A stretch of 64,000 nucleotides of DNA from Certhia americana (lineage: Eukaryota > Chordata > Aves > Passeriformes > Certhiidae). Of the stretch, positions 50,501 to 61,634 are shown piece by piece. The position numbers and the translations under genes are program-made. Each line of letters starts with the position of its first letter. Positions within the stretch are counted from its first letter, which is position 1. Location of the stretch: NCBI GenBank assembly GCA_018697195.1, contig CM031858.1, positions 93,481,568-93,545,567 on the forward strand. Reading direction: 5' to 3'. The notes under the pieces are model-generated. The model saw only the letters and a program-made list of their open reading frames with translations. It made no database searches and was not told the origin of the DNA.

Positions 50501-53500
50501 TATTATTTCTGAATTTCCTGTTGTGTAAATACTAAAATTCATTAACATCAGACTGAGCCATTTTTTGTTTACTGTAAGAAACTAACTCCATGGTACACTG
50601 CTGTTTAGAAGAACCTCACACTAGCCTCAATAAGTGTGTGTGCTGTCTCTAAACAAGAGTTAAACTTGCTAGAAAAAGAAAAATCAGGAGATGCAAACAG
50701 GAAGAGAAGTAATTGCATGAAGTGCCACATTTTGCAGAAACTCTTGTTGCTATTTTTACGTTTCTGTGTTGTACCGCTTCTCTGAAGTTGCTCTCTCAGC
50801 AAACAAGGCCAGGATGAAAGACAGGCTGATTAGCAAAATCAAGGCTGCTGAAGAATCACTGATGCAGTGGGTGGTGATCTTTCCCTGAGCCAGCTAAGCA
50901 TTAGTGCAGCAATGCAGCAGGAGGGACCCAAGATCCTGGCCATGTACAGACAGTGGGAGGTTTTAGGTACCTTCTATGAGTGAATTTTGTTTGGGGTACC
51001 ATGGCAAACAACTGCCATTATTTAAAGGTGGAAAATCTGCTCTTTGCTTCCTGTCTATAGCTACTTTATATTTTCAAGGCAGAGAACTGCAGATGCATGC
51101 AAATGTTTGCAGAGATTTCCTCATTCTAAGATACTCTACAAATGCTGTCATTGTTTGTCCACCCTGCTGCCAGAATTTCTTCCTGAAAGATTTGGATGTG
51201 GCTCTTCACTACTTTCTCTTGAGGGACCTCAAGTTCACATTCCTTCAATTGACCCCCTGTGCTTTGCAGGGAAGGGAGAACTGTTGCTCTTCAGTTAAAA
51301 GCAGCCAAACCCAAAAATGCCAAGTAAGTCTGCTGTGGTCATTACACTGTATCTGAGCTACTGATCACTTCAACAAATTGTAAAAAGGGAGACGCTGTGC
51401 AAAATTTTTTTTTTTTTAATTCTTCTTTTCTGCCCTACTTTGTAGGAGTGAAAATGAAGCTATCCCTCCAGGAGAGCTATTACCAGCCCTGTACACATCA
51501 GCCCCTGCACATGCCCTGTACCCACTTGCTCAAGGAGGAAGGCAAACAGGGCGGGGTTGGCTTGCAGTGCGATTTCTTTTACCACAGGTTCCGTTCTCAG
51601 CTATGCTTTTTTCCTAGGGCTTCAGATAAAGGAGAAGTAAATCCTGCTGTTGCAATTATTCAGAGAACTCAATCCCAGAGTGTTACCAATGTACCAAGAG
51701 GCTGTTTTTCAGAACAATTTTTCAAAAAGCTACCTGAAATACAGAATGTAATAAGCCCATCTCAATTTAACCTCTTTTTGTCCTTAACAAAAGTGTTCTC
51801 CTCTGCTGACACATGCACAATAGGCAATATGAAAGCTTATCCATCCTTTGGAAACAGCTCCTTGTTTTTCTAGAGCCAAGGTGCTCCAGTTTTAATACAA
51901 CCCCACTGTTGACTGTGCCATGACCACCTAGTGTATGGGTTAAAACTGGGGAAGGATCAAAAGCTTGAGTGCTCAAATTGCCACTATTTAAGATTAAATG
52001 CTCAGATTCCCTGCAACCTTGACACCAGGTGTCAAGGACACATGGCCTCGTAGATAGCACCTAAGTCAGGGCCAGTATCAGCAAAAATTTCACAGAAAAC
52101 AAACTGGGCTTGAAACCAAATGACCTCACTGGTAAAGCTGATGTTACACCACCTTTGTCATTACCTGTGCGAGCTACAATGAAATGACACCTTCCTACAA
52201 AACAGGGGGAGTTCAAGGATTAGGGTTGTTTCAGCTCTTGGATGTACAGAATCTGTGTTAATGAAACTTTCCCAGCTGACCATTCAGATGCCAGTCTGAC
52301 AGTCACTGTCCCACCACCTGAGATGTTAACTGCTGAGACCGAAGCCCCTTCACAGGGGGAAGTTCATCTGAACAATGGGTCCCCCATTTGACTCCATCCA
52401 CACACCATGCTCACATAGACAAGTTTCCCTTATCCCTTCTATCTTAAGTATCCCATAGCAAAGTCCCAGACATCTGGCTTCTTTAAGTAATTTAATTGTG
52501 GCATTAATTCTTATGCTGTGGCATAAGAACAGCTCAAGCTGGAGGGGACGGGGGATCCCAAACAGAGGAATTCCTGGGCTTTGATACCTTTACAGTCTAT
52601 GCACCCACTCTTCACACTGCCCAAGTTTCATACTCCTGCATGCAGCAAGAATTGCTCATGTCCACTATTCCCTGCTAAATGTTCTGCAAGAGAGAGATTG
52701 AACAGTAATTTATAGCATTTTAGGGTCTGATGAGAAGAATGCATTGTAGGCACAGGGGAAATGCTGAGACTTGGCGGTGTCCTGGAGATGGAAGCAGCTA
52801 AGTCAGACTACCAGAGAGAAATGCACACTTGCTCCTTTGGGAGCAGTTCCAGGAAGGGTCTTAGCCATCTCACAACTGAAGATGCCCATTTCACCCGCAG
52901 TTTGCCAGAATATGGGAGAATGTCTTTTAAAAAACCCTATGGCAAAGGAAAAAAAACCCCACACTGTCTTGCAAAATACCCAAGATCAGTTCTGTCAAGA
53001 ACCATCTCCCAGCAGCAGAAAGAACACTGCTGGTTGGAGCTGGAAGAAGCAAAGGCTAGGGGAGAAGGCCAGCCCCTAAACTCCTTCCAGCAGCTGGAGA
53101 AACTGGAAACATAATGGACCCAATGAAGTAAAGGCCCCCAAACTGAATAGTCCACAGGCAGAATTATTAATGTAAAGGAAAGGGCATTCAGCCACAGACA
53201 TAATTTTTTTTGACAGTGTGACCTGGGAGTTTAAAATAAATGACCTGGGGCTTTCACTCCCTTTCCAATAGTCTACCTAGAGGGAAAGAAGGGGAACTCA
53301 TATATTTTTTAAAATATTATTAAAGTTGTGAATCACCTTGTAATATCCTTTGCCTGGGATAGAAGACATACAGATGAACAATGAGATGACTTTCTTGCTT
53401 GTTTTTTCTCCAGTACCCAAGGTAGTTAGTATTGGAGAAAAAAAAGTATTATTAACAAGAATTATGGTAGAGAAAATTGGGATGTTCTTGTGGCTTTGGC

Positions 53501-56500
53501 ATAGGCATTAGGATATTGTCTAGACCTCTTGGGTCAATTTTAAAATTTGTTCACATTGATAAAAGTATGATGTAGTTGATATCTGACTCTTAGGAAGACA
53601 TAAGGTTTTGATGCTTACGAGGATTGAGCATAGTTGTTGGTTATGCTGGGGATAGCAAGCTGCCATATTATATGGTATGCAGAGTCCTTAACAATTTATA
53701 GAAGCAATCTGAGGTGCTTCTGAGAGAAACCCATGGGATTTAATCATCTAAGGATGAAAAATCCATCCTCTATTCGTTGCTGATGATAATGACCTCACTG
53801 GATTACAGAGGTGGCAAAAGAACTAGGAAGGAAGAATGAAGGCAAAAGCAACCAGACATGAAGATTTCTTACAGAAGGGGAAAGCAGGAGTACTTAAATT
53901 ACTTGAAATAGCAAAAATATTCTCATCCCAGTCAAGAGCCACTGGAATGTGCTGGACCCTTCAAGCAGTGGGAAAATTTAGCACTCAGCTAAGTGTCACT
54001 GAGAAATAAATTTAACAAGCAGAAATCCAGTATTACTCAATAGCTGCCCTACCAAAACAGCACTGAGTCTAACCTCAAGAGATCCCCTATTCCCACTGCC
54101 CTCTCCTAAAACAGAATCAGCCATTCTTATATTATTCCCAATAGCTACTTTTCTGCTCTGTTCTTCAAAAGCCTTGTATATGCTTTGTATGTTAAAGCAC
54201 CACTAAGATTCACTCAGCACTGACTCTCCCAAGCACTGTCTTTTGATGCTTACTGTCTTGGCTGTTGGAAAGTTGTTTTTCCTAAATTAATTTTTCCTAT
54301 TTTCTGCTTGTTTGCTACCTAATCTGCCTCCTCATTTGCTTTTCCACTCTGCAGTCTCACTTCATGACACCTTGTTCACAACAAAGGTGAGGAAGAGGGC
54401 TTGAGTACTGCTCTTATGTCCTGTGTTTGTTCTCACTCCCCCAAATGAAGTAACTACAGTTTCTCCAATCTTTTCCTTAATTTCCCATTTCCTAGCCCTC
54501 AGAACAGTCTGGTTGTTCACCACAAAACAGTCTCTATCCTCCTTGAACTGTGATGTTAGAAAGCAGCGTCCTGCCTTGGCAGAGGCCTTATTAACCTCAA
54601 ACACTGCCTGAATTACTTTGGGTCTCTGCCTTTGATCACACCTGATGGCAAGCTGTCTGCTGGTTTTGGGTGCTGCTGCTCAATCCCCTTTTGCTGCCTC
54701 CTGCCTGCTTTCTGAAAACCTGCTACTAAAGTAGCCGTCCCTCAGCCTGCATTTATAAGGATTATTCCTGCTGCAGCATAGTACTTCACAGATCTTTCTC
54801 TTGCATTTAATTGTTTCCGGACTTCTCCAAACTGCTTCTCCAGTTTGTCACTCTAAGCTTGAATTTTGATTCTCTTCTCCAGTGCACATAGGATGCAAAG
54901 CCTGGTATCTGCAATTGTAATGAGTGTGACCATATCTATTCTGGGATATTAGATATCATCTAGGATATGAAAGTATATATTGAATAATACCAGATCCAAG
55001 GCTGAGCCCTGCAAAACTACGCTTGACCATTTTCTTATCTTTTGATAATGAGCCGCTTGGGAACTACTTAACTGAGTACAATTTTCAAGATTATATTAAT
55101 TCTGTAGGGGTTTCATCCAGCATGGTTTGCTTCCTCCCTTTGAACTGAAATAATATTTTGCTATGAGAAGATAATAGGCCAAGTGATACCGGAATGAAAA
55201 GAGTGATATCTTGGAAGAAGCCAAAGTGACCTTTGATGTGCTGGTGGGATGTGCTAGGTGTTGTAAATTGCAGTGTCACACCTGAGTGTACACAAATGCC
55301 ACTCCCCCCTGGGGCATGCTATGGGTTCTGTGCTTATAGCTGGGTGGGGAACAGGAATGGACAGCAATAGGACACCAACAACACCAACAACATGTGTGCC
55401 ATGATTCCTAATGTACTACAGGGGTCCTAAGGAACTACTGTCCTGTCCAGTCTGCTGTGTGGGTGCTTCCTGGAGCCAGTCCTTTTTTCAGGTCTCCAAA
55501 ATGCATGGTGTGTATTTCACAGCCTTGTGGAGATTTGTGCACAGGGCTCTTAATGTCTGTGAACTTGTGTGCAGTGAGTCATGTCTTCTACTGGCCTGGC
55601 TTGCTGACTCTTCTTCTGGACAGTAAAAGGGAGAAATTCCCCCAGGTTTTCTCTGGAACTAAATATCCCTACTTAAAATTTTGAAAAAAAAACCCAAAAC
55701 CCAAAAAAACTTAGATTTTTGGCAAAAAAAGTGCAAAAGTTATGAGTTGGAAAGAAAAAAATATACTAAGCTCACTCAGACACTGACACAGACTGTCTAA
55801 ACATAATCTAAGTCCCTGGAGTCCCTGTAACTTGCAAATTAGTTAACAACTAGACAAGTTGTTGTAACTCTATTTATCAGGTTTCTGAGGAGCATGCTTT
55901 GCTGGAGGACTGACACTGCAGCAATATCCAGAGCAAAACTTTTTCAAGTAGTCCAAATGCATATGAACACTCACTTTCCCAAACTGACCAGTGTCAGCCA
56001 CCTTTCTCTACCTTCTCTTTCATACTGTCTCCACATCAGAGTCATCTGGCCTTCCTTTATCACTTCTTCCCCTCCTTGTTTTCCATGTAGATTATCCCAC
56101 CAAATGTAATATTCACTCCCCAAATAGCATCAGAACAAAGCAGGGCACTAACTACCCCTGTGACCCGCAACTTTCTGTATCCTGAGAATCTTTCTAGTGC
56201 TGGAACAGCAGGAGATGTGAATCGGACAGAACTGTTTCAGGCACAGAAAATGGACAGCTCATCTCTCCTGCTGTTTGTGGAGGTGTTGGTAATTTAAGGT
56301 AGGGTTGAATTAAAACAACCTCAAAACTTCTAAATGGCACAATTTTTTACATTTCTTTTTCGTTAAGAGTGGCGTTTAGTCCTGAATCTGAAGATAAAAC
56401 ATCAGAACATGAGACTTTTTCCTGAATCAGAAATTCTAATAAACTAAGTTGCAGGGGAAGAAGAGTAAAGTTGATGTAATTTACAGAAGCTGCTGTACAG

Positions 56501-58170
56501 TTGTCTCCTTTTGCTTGACCCACCCTTGTTTTTGACATTTCCCCAGGGTCCCCTGCTTTTTGTTAACAGGTTTTTAGAAAATGGGTGGTGGCTTTTTCTG
56601 AGAGCAGAATCAGATGTGGTTACATGAAAAATATGCACGTGAGAGTTTTGCAGTGGATGCAAAATTGATTGAGGTACAGAGTGGATCTTTATAAGCCAGC
56701 AAGTGAAAAGAATTTACTGTGTTTCAGAACAGCTCAACAAGAATGAGAAAAAAATACTTCTTGTGGGTATAGAAGTAAAAAAACCCAGATATGCTACAAA
56801 ACAAAGCAGGGAGGAGGTCACTTTATTAGGCTGATGGCTGAGATCAGTAAGAGCAAAAACAAACTACCAGGGCCAAATCCTGCTGCCCCAAAGGCAAAGG
56901 TGGAGTGGGGAGAAGGGGAACCTGGGCATCCATGTGAGGTAGACTGTTTTTGTCTGTGTTAATTTATCCTGTCTCGAGGGAAAGAGCACTGTGCACTCCT
57001 GGGGGACAGGTCTCTGGAGGAACATCACATGCTGTGAGCAGTGTAGGTGAGGCTGCTGTCAAGGGACGATGTGGCAAAAGGGAACAAATCAAAGCAACTC
57101 CTCTTTGTGCATCTGCAGTGGAGGCTGAGTCATTACCATTCATCACCAGCCCGACTGGTGTGTTAATTCTGGTGACAGTTGTTTTCGGGAGAGAGGACAG
57201 CTTTTGATGCCTTTTAATTCCTGAAAATAAAAGAAAAAAGGGCTGTCAAGGTAACAGGCATCCGGAGAGGCTGACTGAAAACAGTGGGTAAGGAAATAGC
57301 TTTAAGTCCCAGGGAAATGCAGCATGAAAGGGAGCTGCCACAATAACCAGGACAGTGTAGCTTGCTCCTTCACATTTCTGAAGGAAGTGGTAAATGGCTA
57401 AAACTTCCCATGCCCAAGTTACAAATAAGCTCTAATTGCAGGACAATGCAGGAAAGTTAGCACTGCTGTATTTTCTCTGTGATTCTTCCTGCTGGCTGTC
57501 TGTCTGGTTTGAGTATTCACATCCATATTTGTAGCATCTTGCAACTTATTCTGATCAAGTCCAAAAACCTTCCTCAACAGAGAAAAAACCTCTTCTGGCC
57601 TACCCTGGTCCTCAGAGTCTGACAGGCTCCACAGCAGTTTAGCCACTGACTTTACAAGGGCCCAAGATTTCTGCCAACCACTTCCTGCTGTTTCAAGAAA
57701 ACCATGGGCAGCAGCTGCCCATTGCCTGGAGTAGGTCTTGCCGGGAAGCTTTAAGACAAGATACACCCTGTGGCTTTCTTTCCTTCAGCACTTCTCCTTT
57801 CCCTCAGCCCCAGAAATCATTTCACATGCTGGCCCTACCACCCTCTGCAATCTCAGGGTTTGCTAGCCCTGACCCTGGGAGGCAGCACCTGGAGAGATCC
57901 CAGCCTCCTGTGCCAGCTTTCCTTCCCTCCAGACTGATGCTTCTGCTCTGCAGCTTTCACGTCTCTTACTATTCCTCTTTTCATACCTCACTCTCTTGCT
58001 GATATCCTCTTTGCTGCTTCCCTTCATCACCCAATATTGTTGTTTCTCTCTTTTTATGGTTTTCTCCATCTACTCAGCACCATGGCAGGAGGGCTGTACT
58101 GAGGCAGAGGGATGCTTTCACTGAACACAACAGGGAGCAGCTACCATCTCATCAGAAATGGTCCTTGCAT
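41583..58170. other. Long unique stretch, no gene seen
   Basis: About 16.6 kb without a recognised transposon or exon. The longest open frames, 49,502-50,116 minus (204 codons), 51,397-51,873 plus (158 codons) and 57,419-57,766 minus (115 codons, starting GTG rather than ATG), have no domain I recognise and no paired splice sites. Local T- or A-rich tracts lie at about 43,184-43,197, 51,405-51,418 and 55,682-55,712. Confidence 0.5.
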
Positions 58171-58264
58171 GAAAAAATAATTTCAAATAAGAAGAGCAAG
58201 AAAAAGGGTAAGAGAGGAAAAAATAATTTCAAATAAGAAGAGCAAGAAAAAGGGTAAGAGAGGA
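58171..58264 (+). repeat. Perfect two-copy tandem duplication, 46-base unit
   Basis: The A- and G-rich unit starting 'gaaaaaataatttcaaataa' at 58,171 is repeated with no mismatch from 58,217, with two further matching bases after the second copy. Identical copies point to a recent event, probably slippage or unequal exchange, or to an assembly artefact. Confidence 0.93.
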
Positions 58265-59018
58265 TGTCTAGAAAGGAGGAGTGCCTTCCCCAAGGCTGTC
58301 CAGTAGGGCCAGAAACAAGTCTTCTTTCTTCCCCATTGGGTCAAGCTGTCATGTCTGTAGAGATTTGAACAACTGTAATTTTAAAGCAAAACGAAGTATG
58401 AGAAGGGCCTATTGGGAATGGAGTTCCTTAAGGAGTCTTGCTGCCGGCAGAGGAACAACCCAGCAGGCAAACCACAATGCCCGACTAAAAACCAGTTCTG
58501 GGATGCTCTTGGCTTCAACCACATCCACCTAGGAAAACACAGCTTCCCAACCCTGGCAAGGCAGCAACACACAGGTTGTGCAACCAAGACACCTGATGTG
58601 ACAGCGAGAGGGAGGCGTGAGTGGTGGGATGCAGCACCACACACCCAGAGGAAGGCTGTGCCTGAGCTGGGTCTTTTCACCTTCGTGTGATGACCAAAGT
58701 GCTGCCATAGGATTTGCTAATGAACATGGCCTGGGCTGGAGTGAGATCAGGTGTTTCAAATGGACTTGTCTCATCTTTAGTTCAAGTTGTGCAGTGCCTT
58801 GCAGACCCCCACTGGGAGAGCTTTAAAAAATCCCAACATAATAACTAGAGAAGAGCTCATTATACCTGTGACTCATTTGCCGGAAGCTGTAGCAAACACG
58901 GCTGCTGTGCTGGGAGTCTCACTTCCAAGGGTGTGGTGACACATGCAGTTACTAGACTGAGTAATCACTGCTCAGCTCAAGTTTACTGTCATTACATTCT
59001 AACTTCAGATAGCTGAGC

Positions 59019-59560
59019 TGTGGGGGACTGCCTGTGCTAGGCCCCACAGTAGACAGACATATATATGAAATATCCCTGAGGGACCAATTAAAATAGCAGG
59101 GCTATACAAGGCTTAGACACTACCTAAAGGCCAAACATATGTTTGTACAAGCTTAGAATAAGTTAGTTGTAGTAAGGTCCTCTCATAAGGTCTCATGAGG
59201 AACCTGACGCAAAGGAGTCAACTTGCTTTATAAGGTTCAAGAACCTGTGACAGAACAGACCAGTGTGATGCCGAATTAGTAGTGATACCTAAATAGCATG
59301 CCTATTGTTGGCAGACAGCAAGTTTTACTTTGGTGTTGTTCAGTTGTATGCCTGATCAGGAAGATCTTTAGGTTTGGTAGCACACCACAGAGGGTGACTC
59401 GGATGAGTGTAACTGTGACAATCATGTCCCTGCCAAGGCATCTGCCCATGGGACAACCGCCATCACCTATGGTTTTCCAGCTTGTCCACATGTCCATTGC
59501 TATGGGCCACCCCAGCATGGGTGAGAAAGTGATGTCACTGCCACCATGCTAAAAGAAAAA
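59019..59560 (+). mobile_element. Possible degraded endogenous retrovirus LTR
   Basis: The stretch begins 'tgtgggggactgcctgtgct', and its order of parts is LTR-like: a 'gacgcaaaggagtcaacttg' segment, a TATA-like TTTATAA at 59,227-59,233 within 'tgctttataaggttcaagaa', then 'gtgatgccgaattagtagtg' and a downstream 'ctcggatgagtgtaactgtg' region. I cannot fix the 3' end, see no target-site duplication and see no internal viral genes. The identification rests on general layout and a remembered resemblance to bird LTR sequences. Confidence 0.3.
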
Positions 59561-61519
59561 TTAGTTCCATGAACACAACAGTGAGAGAGCCTGGGGGTTT
59601 CCTCATGTCACACTGTCCCTGGGGTGAAAGGGAGGAGTTGCTCTGCAGTCCAAGCAGGGTGAGTTGTTCCCTGGCTCTACCTCTGTCACCAGAAAACATT
59701 CCCATTCATACGCAAAACTCTTAAACACCCTGGGCTGACAGAGCTGCCGCTTCGCAGTTCTGACACTCAGCAACAGGGCAGGATACATTTGGAGCCTGTC
59801 TTGTCTCCTCTGCTCTCAAAATCAACTTCTCTCTCAGCAGTAAGGACATCCCACCTCAAAGCCCATCTCAAAGGCTTGTAAAAACAAGAGGCGTCATTTC
59901 TATGAATGAGATTGTTTTCGTAAGTGCAGATGCGGAAGCTGTTACCACCAAAATATTTAGGAAACTGGTGAAAGGAAGCAGTCGAGCTGTAGTGCAGGAA
60001 CAGGTTCAAGCTCTCGGCTCTGGCTGCACCCTGAGCTGTGTCCTTGCCATGATGCAGCACTCCCAAGAAGATGTGACTGCACCAGGAGAAGAAGATGATT
60101 CCTTTGGGGAAGGTAAAGTCATCTTTTATTAAACTAATCCTTCTCCTACTGAACTAGAGACCAGTTACTAGCCCGGGTGGTATTTCTTGTGTAAATGTGA
60201 AGTTGTCTGTGGGCTTCAAGGTCACAGGGTGACCAGATGCCTTTTCTCCTTAGAGAATGGAGAACAAAGGGACCACAGATAGAATAAAAATACTTTCACA
60301 CTGGTTCAGCAGCTTCAAGGAAGTTACTGCAGAAGAAAGGTGGGGGGACACCCAGTGTATTTTCTACAGTGGCTGCACTGTGCAAAGTAGCACACTGGGC
60401 ATTCAACACCACAGGTGCAGCTGTCGTGCAAGTAGTAGCGGCTCTTAACAGGGGCTAAAGGTGACTTGCTACTTAAATTATCTGAGCAGAATTAGCATCT
60501 TCCTCTCCAACTGCCACAACCTGGGATACAAAACTGGTATCATAATTTCTTTTCCCTAAAATTGCTTCTGCTGGTGCTTGATTCCTTGTTGCTTGCATCC
60601 TGTGCCATCACGTATATCAGTACATGCATGCTGAGTGCTATTGAGTCAAAATAGCAGAAACGCAGATAAGAGGGCCCAGAGGAGGAGGAGGCCCATGGTG
60701 TTCAATTTCTGCCACTGCTCACTGCTTCCCTTTGCACTTGAGCCAGGGGGAGAACTTGCTCATGCAAATCTTCTCCCCAGCCCTCCACAGTTTCTAAGGG
60801 AGTTGAAGGTACAAAGAGCTGCCTGGATCCACTCCAAAGACTGTGAACCTTTAAACTCACTTTCAGCACAGCTTCAGCAAGCCTCATTTAAACAAAGCTC
60901 AGCTGCGGTTGGTATGGAAAACTTAGCAGTGAATGGTGCCAAATCAAGTTATCTGAGCCCCAGTGAAAGGCATCAGCTCAGAAAAGAAAGCAGTCTCTAT
61001 GATGTTCTCTCTGTACTCAAATACATTTCTCACGTCTCTATGCCCCCACTTCTCACCCTGTATAGCAGTCTGGGCTCAGAAGGGCAATGAATTTGCAGAA
61101 AGAAGAGGTCAGTGCATTTGCATTGTGGAAGAAATCCTGATTGTCCAGGAAATACCTCATGCCAGTGGGCAAATCAGCTGGCATTCAAAGTACCCCACTG
61201 CATTTGCTGCATCCTGCATTCAACACTGGTGGATGCTGCTTCCCAGGATAATCAACCACGTGCTCTGACTTGATATGGACATTTGCAAGTGCTGTGAAGA
61301 GCCAGTGGGTTTTTAAGCTTCTTTGCTGTTTCTGAAACCTTTAGCCCATGTTCTTAATCATAAATGTAGAAGGGAAGGAGAGAAATGTGGGCAGGTTAGT
61401 GGACATATATATTTTGTTATCTGAAGGGAATGATACACCACTTCAAAAATCTGTTCCAGCCTCTCAGCTAAGTTGTTTCTGGCAGGGCTGATCCAGAAAC
61501 AGCTAGAGGAGGCTCTGCT
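59561..61519. other. Unique sequence, no confident gene
   Basis: No repeat recognised. A plus-strand open frame from an ATG at 59,902 reaches a donor-like 'aggtaaag' at 60,113, but the start context is weak and no domain is visible. A 151-codon open frame at 60,635-61,090 also lacks any known domain. Confidence 0.45.
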
Positions 61520-61634
61520 TTTCAAACGCAGGAACATTTTAAAAACCTCTCCATGACCCTTCTTGGAGCAGGAGGTTGGAATAAATGATCTTCTGAGGTC
61601 CCACCCTACCTGAGGTATCCTATGAGTCTATGAC
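61520..61634 (+). mobile_element. Old CR1 LINE 3' tail fragment
   Basis: The sequence 'gcaggaggttggaataaatg', 'atcttctgaggtcccaccct' and the closing 'tatcctatgagtctatgact' is a diverged CR1 tail of the 'gatctccagaggtcccttcc' type. Only the last hundred or so bases are recognisable. Confidence 0.7.

Noticed and set aside
57419..57766. 115-codon minus-strand open frame
   Set aside because: It begins with GTG rather than ATG, which is not a normal vertebrate start, and no family or flanking splice signals are evident.
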